Assembly (NCBI RefSeq): GCF_024347455.1
Contig: NZ_AP025483.1
Span: 1,736,001 to 1,800,000, forward strand
Length of the DNA stretch: 64,000 nt
From: Vibrio echinoideorum
GTDB taxonomy: Bacteria > Pseudomonadota > Gammaproteobacteria > Enterobacterales > Vibrionaceae
Direction: 5' to 3'
Below, in pieces: positions 20,241 through 29,597 of the stretch. A program made the translations under genes and the position numbers. Under the pieces are notes generated by a model that was given only the letters and a program-made list of their open reading frames with translations, searched no databases and was not told the origin of the DNA. The stretch's first letter is position 1; every line of letters begins with the position of its first letter.

Positions 20241-20310
20241 GAGACCTAAATTGACTTACCCGCTTTTTAATTACCTTAGAAACTCTTTAATTGACTTAGA
20301 AGCTCTTTGC
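20241..20310. repeat. about 3.4 copies of a degenerate 20-base tandem repeat
   Basis: Units at 20241-20260, 20261-20280, 20281-20300 and a partial one share the core TTTAATTGACTTAGA with substitutions. A related TTTAATTGA occurs at the moeA stop codon itself. Non-coding, located between the operon end and its terminator. Confidence 0.65.
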
Positions 20311-20323
20311 CAAAACATAGATG

Positions 20324-20361
20324 AAGCCCCTTATGTTCGAGCTTTCGATGTTAAGGGGCTT
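20324..20361 (+). terminator. terminator of the tup-mob-moe operon
   Basis: Ten-base stem AAGCCCCTTA with TAAGGGGCTT, followed by TTCTTTT, about 100 bases after the moeA stop. Confidence 0.85.
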
Positions 20362-20539
20362 TCTTTTCTGTTCGTTTCGTAAAAGACAACCTGTTCGTTC
20401 CTTTGAATACAGCAAGCTAAAATAGCGATAAGCGATAAGCGTGAAGAACGATAATCTTAAGATTTTTTATCATAACCTTGAGCCACGTACTGTTTTTATG
20501 TAGAGTGCGCGCAAAGTAATAATTCTATTGGAGAGCATC

Positions 20540-20806
20540 ATGGCTCGTACCATTCTGTACACTTACAAAGACGAAGACAAAGAGTTACTGTTTTCGAAAC
20601 AAGAACACCGCACGATCCAAGAAGCTGTAGCTGTAGCTGAAGGTATCGACATCACTGAGTATCTAAAAACTGAGCAACAGCTTGAGTTTATTTCTGATAC
20701 TAAAGCGGTTCGTAACTACCAAGATAACTATTTCCGTAAGCTTGGCTTTACCAAGCTTACGTTGAAGCAAAAAGACAACCTTGGTGTTGGCAAAAAGAAG
20801 AAGTAA
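20540..20806 (+). CDS. small conserved protein, DUF2960-like
   Basis: An 88-residue basic, soluble protein starting MARTILYTYKDEDKELLFSK and ending in a lysine run. The ATG at 20540 is preceded by GGAGAG at proper spacing; a longer TTG start has none. It resembles the DUF2960 family of Vibrio and Shewanella as I remember it. Function unknown. Single-gene unit between two strong terminators. Confidence 0.75.
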   Translation: MARTILYTYKDEDKELLFSKQEHRTIQEAVAVAEGIDITEYLKTEQQLEFISDTKAVRNYQDNYFRKLGFTKLTLKQKDNLGVGKKKK

Positions 20807-20867
20807 GTCCTCTTGGATCTTGTTTCTTAGCTGCTTCTAGTTTCTAGCAACAAAAACACTAAATCAT

Positions 20868-20906
20868 AAAAAATGCCGCAACCTCTTTCGAGATTGCGGC
20901 ATTTTT
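20868..20906. terminator. bidirectional terminator between 20540 gene and nagK
   Basis: A 13-base stem AAAAATGCCGCAA and its complement, with A and T runs on the two sides, lying between two converging genes. Confidence 0.92.
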
Positions 20907-20942
20907 ATTTATGCTTTGTCATTAGCTTACATCAAGTTGTGA

Positions 20943-21851
20943 TTACTTGATGTTAAGGAATGCAGCACCACGAACGCCGCCTGAATCACCGTGTTTTGCT
21001 TTGATGATTTTCGGACATTTCGCTACAGACAACAAGTATTTAGGAATACGCTTTGGCATCTCTTCATAGATCAGCTCAAAGTTAGACAAGCCGCCACCTA
21101 ATGCAACAACATGTGGATCAAGCGCTGTAAATAGGTTTGCAAAACAGATAGCCAGTAGCTCCATGAAACGGTCTACATGCTCAACGGCTTTTGCTTCGCC
21201 ATCGTTATAAGCTTGAATGATTTCAATCGCTTTCTTCTTCTCACCGAAGTAGTGATCATAAATCAACTCAAAGCCACGACCTGATAAGTAGCTGTCTAAA
21301 CAACCCTTCTTACCACAGCCACAACCTAATAACGGTGCGTTGTCGCCAAGATGAAGCCAAGCATCAAGTGGTAAGCGCATATGGCCTAGCTCACCGGCTA
21401 CGTGGTTACGACCAGAGAATACTTTACCGTCGAAGACTAAACCGCCACCGAAACCAGTACCAAGAATAAGACCAGCAACAGATGGCTCATCTTTAAGCTC
21501 GTCATCCCATGCTTCTGAAAGCGCAAAGCAGTTTGCGTCATTTTCGATTTTCACACTACGACCGATAAGCGCTTCTAGGTCTTTACGTAGCGGCTTACCT
21601 GTTGATGCGGGTACGTTAACAACAAGCATAGTGCCGTCATCAGCGTTTTCCATGCCAGGAAGACCAAGGCCAATTTTGCCTTCGCAAGACAGTTCGTTAT
21701 CGTACTTTTTAACCAAGCCAGCAATCGTATCAAGTAATAATTGATAGTCATCTGTCGGCGTTGGGACGCGCTCTGTTGCTACTCGCTCAAGTTTCTCATT
21801 GAATGCACCAAACTCAATTTTTGTGCCGCCAACATCGAAGCCGTAATACAT
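20943..21851 (-). CDS. nagK: N-acetylglucosamine kinase
   Basis: A 302-residue ROK-family sugar kinase that phosphorylates GlcNAc recovered from cell wall or chitin. The N-terminal phosphate loop is [13 protein letters not shown]. The catalytic region is [13 protein letters not shown], followed by [11 protein letters not shown]. The substrate and zinc motif is [12 protein letters not shown] with the [11 protein letters not shown] zinc-binding cysteines. Length equals E. coli NagK (303). Start ATG at 21851 is preceded by GGAGAG. Monocistronic in this window. Confidence 0.95.
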   Translation of the reverse strand: MYYGFDVGGTKIEFGAFNEKLERVATERVPTPTDDYQLLLDTIAGLVKKYDNELSCEGKIGLGLPGMENADDGTMLVVNVPASTGKPLRKDLEALIGRSVKIENDANCFALSEAWDDELKDEPSVAGLILGTGFGGGLVFDGKVFSGRNHVAGELGHMRLPLDAWLHLGDNAPLLGCGCGKKGCLDSYLSGRGFELIYDHYFGEKKKAIEIIQAYNDGEAKAVEHVDRFMELLAICFANLFTALDPHVVALGGGLSNFELIYEEMPKRIPKYLLSVAKCPKIIKAKHGDSGGVRGAAFLNIK

Positions 21852-22014
21852 GAAATCTCTCCAATTTTTCCCTAAATTCGGGCAAATAAAATTTTGTAAA
21901 TAAACAACTAAGGAGCATTATCCATAACACTCCCCCTACAAACCGTGATAGATAACAAACTTATCTTGTGTTCGAGTCTGTTTGAACAACAAGTCAGCAC
22001 ATAGCGGTTAAAGG

Positions 22015-22755
22015 TTAGAGTGACGTCTCATTTTTATTGTGTTCTATGAAAGCATTCAGGCTAGGTTTAGTTGGATCTGACTTGTAACGCGTCTTACTTA
22101 GCATGTAGCTTTCACGAAATGCTTCAAACCAAAGCTGTAAAGTCTTTGCACCCTCTTCTTCACCAGCTTGCTTTAAGACTAAACTGGCTACTTCTGCAGT
22201 TGATAGATGTTGTTCGTTGTCTGACTTTCGCATCATGTATTGAGAAACTGATTCAGGCTCAATCGATAACACCGGTAAGCTTTGCAGATACTCTGAACGG
22301 CGGAAAATACGTCGAGCTTCTCGCCAACTGCCATCAATGAAAATCAGCAATAACGTTTTGTTAGGGTCACGCATTTGTGGCAGATCTTGAACCACGCGCG
22401 ATTTGTCATCAGTATAGTCTTCAGGGAATACGATCACAGGTTGGTATTGTTCATCTTTTAGGACGTCCAACATCTCTTGATTCGGCTCAGTACGGTGCCA
22501 AAGGTAGGCATAACTGTCCTTGACCGTATCAACTATCAATCGGCCGGTATTACTTGGCTTCAAGATTTCATTGTCTGACAAGATCAACATAGTGGCGACA
22601 TTCGTATCTATATTCGGTTGATGCTCGCAGATACAGCTATCTTGCTTGATTTTGCAGTACTCGCATCGCACGACTTTGCATCCGCGCGCATTAAACGGCT
22701 TCGTAGCAATAGACAAACGGTGTTGATATAAACGGTGAAAAGCGTGGATTCTCAT
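22015..22755 (-). CDS. tapT: DTW-domain tRNA-uridine aminocarboxypropyltransferase
   Basis: About 246 residues. DTW proteins such as TapT (YfiP) transfer the aminocarboxypropyl group of S-adenosylmethionine to uridine 47 of tRNA, forming acp3U. The N-terminal zinc cysteines (CEYCKIKQDSCICEHQ), the IFIDGSWREARRI motif where D-x-x-W sits, and the later LSTAEVASLVL helix are all present. Start taken at the ATG at 22755; a TTG two codons earlier has no better ribosome site. Confidence 0.88.
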   Translation of the reverse strand: MRIHAFHRLYQHRLSIATKPFNARGCKVVRCEYCKIKQDSCICEHQPNIDTNVATMLILSDNEILKPSNTGRLIVDTVKDSYAYLWHRTEPNQEMLDVLKDEQYQPVIVFPEDYTDDKSRVVQDLPQMRDPNKTLLLIFIDGSWREARRIFRRSEYLQSLPVLSIEPESVSQYMMRKSDNEQHLSTAEVASLVLKQAGEEEGAKTLQLWFEAFRESYMLSKTRYKSDPTKPSLNAFIEHNKNETSL

Positions 22756-22829
22756 GGACAATAACGATAGATCTAGAAAAGTGGCACGATTGTACTTACA
22801 GTGACCTTAGAATGATAGAAGGAATTCCC

Positions 22830-23639
22830 ATGCAAGACCCATCACTGCTTCGCCTTGTTTGTTTTATTGTCGTTTTTGGATTATGTGCGTTTTGGGAGTA
22901 CCGTTTCCCACGTAAAACGCTAACGCAAAACAAGTGGTTTCGTTGGGGGAACAATTTTGCATTAGTTGCGCTCAACAGTTTTCTGTTAGCGACACTTATT
23001 CCTATCGCCGCATTCCAAGCGGCTGTCATTGCACAAGACAATCAATGGGGTTTATTTAATACCCTGTCACTTCCTAAAGAATTCACTGTCCTTATCTGTG
23101 TGTTGCTGTTGGATTGCGCTATTTACCTGCAACACTTGGTGTTTCATCGTGTTCCTTGGCTTTGGAAATTACATCGAGTGCATCATGCCGACCTCGATAT
23201 TGATGTCACAACGGGCACACGATTTCATCCGATTGAGATGATGCTTTCTATGCTCATTAAAGTGGGTTTGGTGATCGCCCTTGGGGTGCCAGTGATTGCC
23301 GTAGTGATATTTGAAATTGTGCTTAACGCGAGTGCGATGTTCAACCACAGTAACGCGCGTTTACCCTTGTGGATTGATAAGCGACTGAGAAAGGTGATTG
23401 TGACACCAGACATGCACCGAGTGCATCACTCTGTCATCGTCAAAGAAACTCATTCTAACTTTGGCTTCTTCTTATCGGTGTGGGACATCTGGTTTAAAAC
23501 TTATCGTGCCCAGCCTGCACTTGGACACGATCAAGTCCACATTGGTGTACCTGAGATACAAAACGGCAAAGAACAGAGGTTGGATTTAATGCTACGTCAG
23601 CCATTTGTCCATTACCCACATTCAAAAGAATCAAAGTAG
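22830..23639 (+). CDS. sterol desaturase / fatty acid hydroxylase superfamily membrane protein
   Basis: A 269-residue membrane enzyme of the di-iron hydroxylase type. The eight-histidine pattern is visible as HLVFHRVPWLWKLHRVHH, then H in GTRFHP, HSN near residue 170 and DMHRVHHS near 200. About four membrane helices precede and interleave these. The start is the ATG after AGAAGGA (22817-22823) rather than the ATG at 22812. Substrate unknown; lipid hydroxylation is the usual activity of the family. Confidence 0.88.
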   Translation: MQDPSLLRLVCFIVVFGLCAFWEYRFPRKTLTQNKWFRWGNNFALVALNSFLLATLIPIAAFQAAVIAQDNQWGLFNTLSLPKEFTVLICVLLLDCAIYLQHLVFHRVPWLWKLHRVHHADLDIDVTTGTRFHPIEMMLSMLIKVGLVIALGVPVIAVVIFEIVLNASAMFNHSNARLPLWIDKRLRKVIVTPDMHRVHHSVIVKETHSNFGFFLSVWDIWFKTYRAQPALGHDQVHIGVPEIQNGKEQRLDLMLRQPFVHYPHSKESK

Positions 23640-23689
23640 CGGCCTGTTTTCTACATGCTATTTTTCAATATGAGACCCAATAAAAAGTA

Positions 23690-23740
23690 GGCGCTAAACT
23701 ATTTATTAATCAGTTTGAGTTAATAATGAGTTTAAGCGCC
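23690..23740. terminator. terminator between 22830 gene and chemoreceptor
   Basis: GGCGCTAAACT and AGTTTAAGCGCC form an imperfect stem (one bulge), followed by TTGTTCTT. It lies between converging genes. Confidence 0.6.
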
Positions 23741-23800
23741 TTGTTCTTGGTATAGAGAAGCTGGCTTGTTATCCAGGCAACTCCTTCTCCTAACTGGTTA

Positions 23801-25846
23801 TCAACTCAGCACGTACTTATGAAGCATCGCTTGTTGATGCCCTGCAATATCAGCAACTTGTTCAGAGCTTTCAATCATAGATTCTAGCTGTAGCTTGGTG
23901 TTTTCACCCTGTTCTGATACACGTGTAATGGAATGGGTCACATCAACAGTTGCGCGTGCTTGTTGCTCTGTTGCGACCATGATTTGCTCGACTCGACCTT
24001 TTATCTGACTCACTGCAACGTCGATCTTCTCAAAAGCTTGTTTTACATCACCACTGGTTTTCAATGCATTGGCCATTTCGCTTCTAGATTCGCTGACTGA
24101 CATACGAGAACGATCTGCCGCAGCCACCAACTCATTCATCATATTGCGAATATTGGTGGTTTGCTGGGATGTACCGCTCGCCAGTTTTCTCACTTCATCC
24201 GCAACGACTGCGAAACCACGACCTTGTTCTCCTGCTCGTGCCGCTTCTATCGCTGCATTAAGCGCTAATAGGTTGGTGTTTTCAGCAATGCCGCTGATCA
24301 TATCAACCATTTCTCGAATTTGTTTTACTCGACCGTCTAAGTCAGCCATCGACTCTTCGTTCAAGCTTAATGAGTGCTCTAAGGCTTGAAGACGCTGTTG
24401 ATTCAAGCCAACAACCTGACTTCCGGTGACCGATTCATCTTCTGCCAATTGAGCATCATCGTTCGATGCGTTAGAAATACGCGCAATCTCGCCTATAGAA
24501 GCTTCAAGTTGAGTAATGGTTGTGATCATGTTTTGTAGAGATTCATTCTGCTCGTTTAAGCTTGAATTCGTCTGTTCTGCAGCATCGTGGCTAACCTCTG
24601 CTGTTTGATATAGCGTTTCGCAGTTACGAGTGACCAAGCGAACAGAATCAGCGGTTGAATCTACGACAGTATTTAGTTTTGAAGCGATAACCTGCAGCTC
24701 TAATGGCCCTACCAAATTACTTTGTTTCGAGAAGTCATGTTCGGCTAATAAGCTCAACTGTTGGGTAATGTTTCTCAGGCCTCTATTCACCCAACGACGT
24801 AGCACAAACCATGAAATAATAATGATCACCGCGATCACCAAACCGCTAATGAATAACACTCTGTCAATGTTGGTAATGGTTTGGTTCACAACCAGCTCAC
24901 TTGAATCAATCAGTTGTGAAGCCGTCGATGACAATTGATTAAGTGTACCGATAACTTTGTTCGCTAAGGCAATCACTTCAGCCAAGTTCTGCTCTTGTTT
25001 TTCTGCCAATTCCAACTTCAAGAGGATCTGTTTAATCACGCCGTGTTCCGTGAACCCTTCTTTCACCATATCATAAGGCGCGGTCAGGCTAGCAAACTCA
25101 ACAATATCTGGGTGCCATTCTGAAAAATCATCGTAAGCGAGGTTAATCCCAGCAATGCGGTTTCTTAACTCTCGAAACTCATCTTCCGCTTTTTCTAAGT
25201 CTGATTGCATCATCAGCATTAAGAAAGTGTTCGCCATTGCAGAAGCACTCGCTGTGAATCGGTTAGCCGCATCGTACGCTTCAGGATTGTTCTGAACCAG
25301 GAAAGAGCTAATGCGGTTCATCTCAGGTCCTATTGAACTCACACCATAGCGAAAACCACCTATTTGGCTATCGATGACGTTTTGCTTACCTTGTATATCA
25401 ATCTGCCCCAATAACACGCTGTTGGTCATTTTTTGCAGCTGAGTCATATCATCAATCAAGCTTTGTTTTTGTTCTAAAGAAATCGCATCAGGGAAAGATT
25501 GGGATATAAAAAGGAGTTCCTCTAGCGTTTGATTACTCTTTGTAGCCAGTTGTTCAATGGCTGAACGTGTTGCGTTTAATGTGTCTAAATCAGTTGATTG
25601 CGTACTGTAGGTAAGCAGTTTTACTTGTTCTAATACGCTCTGAGTTAACTCAGCATTGTGTAGTGCGAGGGGCAATGCTTGTTCAGACAATGTAGCGAAA
25701 TGCCCACCAACCCTTTCTATGCCTCTGATACTGACCATCGATAGAAAAGTGACAAGTAAAAGAATCGAAATAAATACAGCAGTGACGGTTTGAATGAGCG
25801 AAAATGTATAACGTGAGGGTTTTATTAGTAAATTTGTGTCGGGCAT
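23801..25846 (-). CDS. methyl-accepting chemotaxis protein with large helical periplasmic domain
   Basis: A 681-residue chemoreceptor. One transmembrane helix near residues 18-40, a long periplasmic all-helical sensor (about 40-320), a second helix ([20 protein letters not shown]), a HAMP-like segment and the signalling domain. The tip is [20 protein letters not shown] followed by [12 protein letters not shown]. The sensor is unlike the Cache domain of the 9748 receptor and resembles four-helix bundle sensors; ligand unknown. No CheR-tethering pentapeptide is seen at the C-terminus. Confidence 0.92.
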   Translation of the reverse strand: MPDTNLLIKPSRYTFSLIQTVTAVFISILLLVTFLSMVSIRGIERVGGHFATLSEQALPLALHNAELTQSVLEQVKLLTYSTQSTDLDTLNATRSAIEQLATKSNQTLEELLFISQSFPDAISLEQKQSLIDDMTQLQKMTNSVLLGQIDIQGKQNVIDSQIGGFRYGVSSIGPEMNRISSFLVQNNPEAYDAANRFTASASAMANTFLMLMMQSDLEKAEDEFRELRNRIAGINLAYDDFSEWHPDIVEFASLTAPYDMVKEGFTEHGVIKQILLKLELAEKQEQNLAEVIALANKVIGTLNQLSSTASQLIDSSELVVNQTITNIDRVLFISGLVIAVIIIISWFVLRRWVNRGLRNITQQLSLLAEHDFSKQSNLVGPLELQVIASKLNTVVDSTADSVRLVTRNCETLYQTAEVSHDAAEQTNSSLNEQNESLQNMITTITQLEASIGEIARISNASNDDAQLAEDESVTGSQVVGLNQQRLQALEHSLSLNEESMADLDGRVKQIREMVDMISGIAENTNLLALNAAIEAARAGEQGRGFAVVADEVRKLASGTSQQTTNIRNMMNELVAAADRSRMSVSESRSEMANALKTSGDVKQAFEKIDVAVSQIKGRVEQIMVATEQQARATVDVTHSITRVSEQGENTKLQLESMIESSEQVADIAGHQQAMLHKYVLS

Positions 25847-25950
25847 GCGAAATCCAGTTTGACTACGAAAAGAGATATCCTTAAGTTATTCCGTATACTA
25901 GAAGTCGTTGATGACGTTTATATTTCAGTTTTTTGTCAGAAGAGTTACAT

Positions 25951-26436
25951 ATGAAAATCAGAAAAATGCTTGCAGTTACAATAACTTTAGCAACATTGGC
26001 TGCTTGTAGCTCTACACCACCGCCTCCCAGCTACAGTAAAACGCCTTCAAAACCGTTATCAAAGTCAGAGCAGCTTACCGCAAATGCCTATATGAGCGTG
26101 TATGAGCAATGGAAAGGTGTGCCTTATCATTTTGGTGGCACGTCATTTCGAGGGGTTGATTGTTCCGCCTTTGTTCAAATTGCCGTCCAAAATGCAACGC
26201 AACAAGCTTTGCCGCGAACAACCAAAGACCAGAGTAAACAAGGTGTAGAAATTGCGTATGAACAAGCGATAAGTGGAGATTTGGTGTTTTTCAAAACCTC
26301 ACCAAGAGTACGACATGTCGGTGTTTACCTGGGAAATAAACAGTTCTTGCATGCGTCTACATCTAAAGGGGTGATTATCTCAAGGCTGGATAACCCTTAT
26401 TGGGCTTCGAAGTTTTGGCATTTTAGACGCATCTAA
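25951..26436 (+). CDS. NlpC/P60-family lipoprotein, probable murein endopeptidase
   Basis: A 161-residue outer-membrane lipoprotein: signal peptide with lipobox LAAC (cysteine at about residue 20), a short proline/serine linker, then an NlpC/P60 domain. The catalytic cysteine lies in GVDCSAFVQIAV, the histidine in RVRHVGVYLG and the third polar residue in FLHAST. Size and layout match MepS/Spr and NlpC. It probably cleaves peptide cross-links in murein. The ATG at 25951 gives the proper signal sequence. Confidence 0.92.
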   Translation: MKIRKMLAVTITLATLAACSSTPPPPSYSKTPSKPLSKSEQLTANAYMSVYEQWKGVPYHFGGTSFRGVDCSAFVQIAVQNATQQALPRTTKDQSKQGVEIAYEQAISGDLVFFKTSPRVRHVGVYLGNKQFLHASTSKGVIISRLDNPYWASKFWHFRRI

Positions 26437-26479
26437 TGCGTCAGTTTCCCCATGCATCGACCTAGAGCACAGTTACATA

Positions 26480-26510
26480 GAAGCACTAACGTTTAACATC
26501 TTAGTGCTTC
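26480..26510. terminator. hairpin after NlpC/P60 gene
   Basis: Ten-base stem GAAGCACTAA with TTAGTGCTTC and an 11-base loop, 43 bases after the stop, between converging genes. It lacks a good T-run, so the terminator call is tentative. Confidence 0.5.
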
Positions 26511-26575
26511 AAGTACGGGTACTCAAAAATGCTGACGATTAAATGTCTAATGCTTAAAGAAATAAGCTCTGATGT

Positions 26576-26920
26576 TTAGTCATATTTAGCGACAGCAGTA
26601 TCAAACAGGTTTTTCACTAACGCGATGTACTCATCTAAAAACACAATCTGCTCGTTAGTCGCTTTCTTGGCCCATACACCTGCAAGCACTTCACCTAAAT
26701 CGGCAACTACTGCATCCGCCTCTTTCAACAATTGAAAACGAACACTTGAGTGCAGTTCAGGGTTCTGTTCGAAGATAGCCATGATATTCGTTGAAATCAT
26801 GTCAGTAACAATATCTTCGACACTTTCATTTCCTGTATCACCACTACCATTGGTAAATACATCCAAATTGAATGAAAGGTGCTCGATTAAAGCCAAATAG
26901 CCATCGGTTTCTACAACCAC
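26576..26920 (-). CDS. DUF3802-like small acidic protein
   Basis: A 114-residue acidic helical protein. The start is a GTG at 26918-26920 (VVVETDGYLALIEHLSFNLD) with CGGAGA seven bases upstream; an earlier frame start has no ribosome site. It resembles the DUF3802 family of Vibrionaceae as I recall it. No catalytic motif, signal peptide or membrane helix. Function unknown. Confidence 0.7.
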   Translation of the reverse strand: MVVETDGYLALIEHLSFNLDVFTNGSGDTGNESVEDIVTDMISTNIMAIFEQNPELHSSVRFQLLKEADAVVADLGEVLAGVWAKKATNEQIVFLDEYIALVKNLFDTAVAKYD

Positions 26921-27482
26921 AATAAATCTCCGTTTTAAGCTCAAGAGCAGATTAATACGTACTAGGCTAATACTATGTAAATGAAGCCATTTGTCATCAT
27001 TTTATTATCAAAAGTAGTATTAAAATGATCCCTGTTAGCATTTAAGCGCAAAATTCAATCAAGATACAAACAAAGCCAGAAAGTTGAACTTAGTAACGGC
27101 TTTCAACACTTTTTGAATGTTCAATAACATCGGTTAAGTTATGCATGACTTAACTTAGCATTAGTACACGCTAAAGTTTAAGCGTAGACAATAACAACCC
27201 AACTGCACTTTTCCAGTTAGAAGCCTCATATTCAACGTTGAATGTGAGGTTTGTTCCAAAGTGTTTGCTATCACCAATTGTCATTTTTTGTCGAGTTATA
27301 AATGGTATTGAATAAGCTTAAGTTCACAGATTGACCAATTGTTTCACCTTAAGATGAATTAGAGACAAGAACATGACCAGTGCGTCTATAAATTACTCAG
27401 ATTTATCCTAAACTATTGCTATTAAACGAACAGTATTTCAAATTAACAGTCTTTCAATCCAACAATTCTGTGAGGATTTCCT
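26921..27482. other. 562-base intergenic region with two strong inverted repeats
   Basis: No convincing gene. It holds GTTAAGT/ACTTAAC at 27133-27154 (8-base loop) and CCTCATATTCA/TGAATGTGAGG at 27224-27249, the latter nearly perfect and centred on AACGTT. The second is followed by TTTGTTCC. The region may carry a small RNA or a regulated promoter of the downstream kinase gene; this cannot be decided by eye. Confidence 0.5.
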
Positions 27483-28349
27483 ATGTGGCAGGCCATTTCT
27501 CAACAGCTTTCAGATACACTTTTATTTAACTTTCAGATCACTGAACGTACTAAAGTTTCTGGTGGTGACATTAACGATTGCTTCATGATTAGCGACGGTA
27601 ATGAGCGTTACTTTGTTAAGGTAAATCAGCGAGAGTTTCTACCTAAGTTTGAAATTGAAGCTGAGAACCTGCGCTTATTAAGAGATACCTCCACCGTTTA
27701 TGTACCCGAGCTCGTGCTTATTGGTAAAACCAAAGAGTGCTCATTCATCATCCTCAATTACTTACCAACGAAGCCGCTTGAAACTGGCAATAATAGTTTT
27801 GATTTTGGCGTTCAACTTGCCCAGCTTCATCAATGGGGAGAACAAAAAGAGTTTGGTTGCGATCAAGACAACTACATCGGCAGTACTCTCCAACCTAACC
27901 CTTGGCATAAAAAATGGGGACGTTTTTTCTCTGAACAACGTATTGGTTTCCAATTACAGTTGTTGAAAGAGAAAGGCATCGACTTTGGTAATATTGACGA
28001 TATCGTCGACATTGTGAACATGCGATTAGCCGGCCATAACCCTCGTCCTTCTTTACTTCATGGCGATCTTTGGAACGGTAATGTAGCTAACTCAGCGTTT
28101 GGTCCTATTTGTTACGACCCAGCTTGCTATTGGGGTGACCATGAATGTGATTTAGCATTAACGGAATTGTTCCATGGTTTCCCTCAAGAGTTTTATGATG
28201 GCTATCAAAGCGTCATGCCGCTAGACGTTGGCTATACTGATCGGAAAGACATTTATAATTTGTACCATCTTCTTAACCACTGCAATCAATTCGGTGGCGA
28301 GTATTTAGCACAAACTGAGGCGTGCATTAAGAAGATACAGGCCGTTTAA
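27483..28349 (+). CDS. fructosamine kinase family protein
   Basis: A 288-residue phosphotransferase of the fructosamine/ketosamine-3-kinase family (aminoglycoside-phosphotransferase fold). It has the N-terminal VSGGDINDCFMI loop, the VKVN lysine strand, the catalytic LLHGDLWNGNV and the metal motif CYDPACYWGDHECDLAL. The family repairs glycated proteins or phosphorylates related small ketosamines. GAGGATTTCCT precedes the ATG. No operon partner. Confidence 0.93.
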   Translation: MWQAISQQLSDTLLFNFQITERTKVSGGDINDCFMISDGNERYFVKVNQREFLPKFEIEAENLRLLRDTSTVYVPELVLIGKTKECSFIILNYLPTKPLETGNNSFDFGVQLAQLHQWGEQKEFGCDQDNYIGSTLQPNPWHKKWGRFFSEQRIGFQLQLLKEKGIDFGNIDDIVDIVNMRLAGHNPRPSLLHGDLWNGNVANSAFGPICYDPACYWGDHECDLALTELFHGFPQEFYDGYQSVMPLDVGYTDRKDIYNLYHLLNHCNQFGGEYLAQTEACIKKIQAV

Positions 28350-28374
28350 TAATAATTACTGTGGTTGACCAAGA

Positions 28375-28503
28375 ACCATACAAGCTAGATCGATACAAGC
28401 AAGAACGTTCGATATCAGCTACTAGGTTTGATGCAAGATACTAGTTTCGATATAAGCGACTACGATTGAGAAAAGCTACTGAAATTGATAGAAGTTACAG
28501 TGA
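28375..28503. repeat. six 19-base degenerate tandem repeats plus a partial copy
   Basis: Units begin exactly every 19 bases at 28390, 28409, 28428, 28447, 28466 and 28485, with a partial copy from 28375. The approximate consensus is TYGATATAAGCTACTAGNT. There are no indels across the array, only substitutions. The period is not a multiple of three and no frame is open, so it is non-coding. It fills the gap between the fructosamine kinase stop and the ribosome site of the next gene. Confidence 0.85.
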
Positions 28504-28515
28504 GGAGATTTCGCC

Positions 28516-28719
28516 ATGCATAAATACACTGAGAAACATGTCTCCTGCCCTCATTGTGGGCACGGTATTAGCATAACGCTCGACGCATCCAACGGCAGCC
28601 AAGATTTTTACGATGATTGCCCAGCCTGTTGTAACGCCATTCATTTAGACATGCAGGTCGATGAAGTGAGAGATAGAATTAATCTCTCGATTGATGCAGA
28701 CGATGAACAGGTTTTCTGA
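28516..28719 (+). CDS. CPXCG-motif small zinc-ribbon protein
   Basis: A 67-residue protein with two paired-cysteine knuckles, CPHCG near residue 11 and CPACC near residue 36, the signature of the CPXCG cysteine-rich family. It probably binds one zinc ion. GAGGAG at 28502-28507 precedes the ATG. Function unknown. Followed by a strong terminator. Confidence 0.9.
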   Translation: MHKYTEKHVSCPHCGHGISITLDASNGSQDFYDDCPACCNAIHLDMQVDEVRDRINLSIDADDEQVF

Positions 28720-28746
28720 CAAATCATTTTCGGTTCAGCCCCGATC

Positions 28747-28774
28747 AAAAAAGAGCACTTGATGTGCTCTTTTT
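28747..28774. terminator. bidirectional terminator between CPXCG gene and ribE
   Basis: AAAAAAGAGCAC and GTGCTCTTTTT with a five-base loop, between converging genes. Confidence 0.9.
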
Positions 28775-28826
28775 ATAATTTATAACGATATCTTACTTGC
28801 TCAAACCATAAGCTTTGACGTTCAGG

Positions 28827-29435
28827 TTATTTCTGATTTGCGAGTACACGTTCTACGGTATCAACGATAGCTTGTGTTTGAGGGTCGAATTCGATATTCA
28901 CATCATCCCCTACTTCACGGCCGCCAAATAGAGTGCGATTCAGAGTTTCTGGAATTAGATGTACAGAGAAACGATTATCTTCCACTTCACCAATCGTTAA
29001 TGAACACCCATCAACGCCAATGTAACCTTTACTTAGTACATATTTCATTGATGCTTCAGGCAGTTCAAACCAAAGCGTACGGTTGTTTTCCGTTTTAATC
29101 ACTTCAACTAACTTAGCCATCAGTGCGATGTGCCCAGACATGCTGTGGCCACCGATCTCGTCACCAAACTTAGCCGCGCGTTCGACGTTTACTTGGTCAC
29201 CAGCATTGAGTTGGCCTAAATTGGTTAGTCTTAGCGTGACTTGCATCAGATCAAATGAGATTTGGTTACCGGAAATTTCAGTAACGGTTAAGCAACAACC
29301 GTTATGAGCGACTGAAGCACCAATTGCTAAGCCCTCAACCATTTTGTCTGTTAACTCAATGGTATGAGTTTGAAACAACTCTTTTTTGTTTATCGCAACC
29401 AGTGTTGCTATGCCTTGAACGATACCTGTAAACAT
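28827..29435 (-). CDS. ribE: riboflavin synthase alpha subunit
   Basis: A 202-residue enzyme that dismutates two molecules of dimethyl-ribityllumazine to riboflavin. It starts at MFTGIVQG (ATG at 29435, preceded by TAGGAA); the in-frame ATG six codons earlier is less likely. It shows the two internal lumazine-binding repeats, with [11 protein letters not shown] in the first and [11 protein letters not shown] in the second. Divergent from norM, an arrangement common in Vibrio. Confidence 0.96.
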   Translation of the reverse strand: MFTGIVQGIATLVAINKKELFQTHTIELTDKMVEGLAIGASVAHNGCCLTVTEISGNQISFDLMQVTLRLTNLGQLNAGDQVNVERAAKFGDEIGGHSMSGHIALMAKLVEVIKTENNRTLWFELPEASMKYVLSKGYIGVDGCSLTIGEVEDNRFSVHLIPETLNRTLFGGREVGDDVNIEFDPQTQAIVDTVERVLANQK

Positions 29436-29597
29436 AAGATTCCTATTTAGCATTTTAGTAACAGTTTTTCATAGCAGTTATTGTGACATTTCTTTATGAT
29501 TCGTCCAGTGGAAGCTTAATGATCAATGTCTTTGATTCCTTCAGAATGTCCATTCCTACACTATTATTCTAATTTTCTCTTTTATTTGGAGTTGTTT

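Noticed and set aside
29526..29597. 24-codon extension of NorM
   Set aside because: The GTG at 29598 has a good ribosome site and gives the known NorM length and start.
29436..29597. FMN riboswitch upstream of riboflavin synthase
   Set aside because: The interval to norM is too short and lacks the conserved RFN-element blocks.
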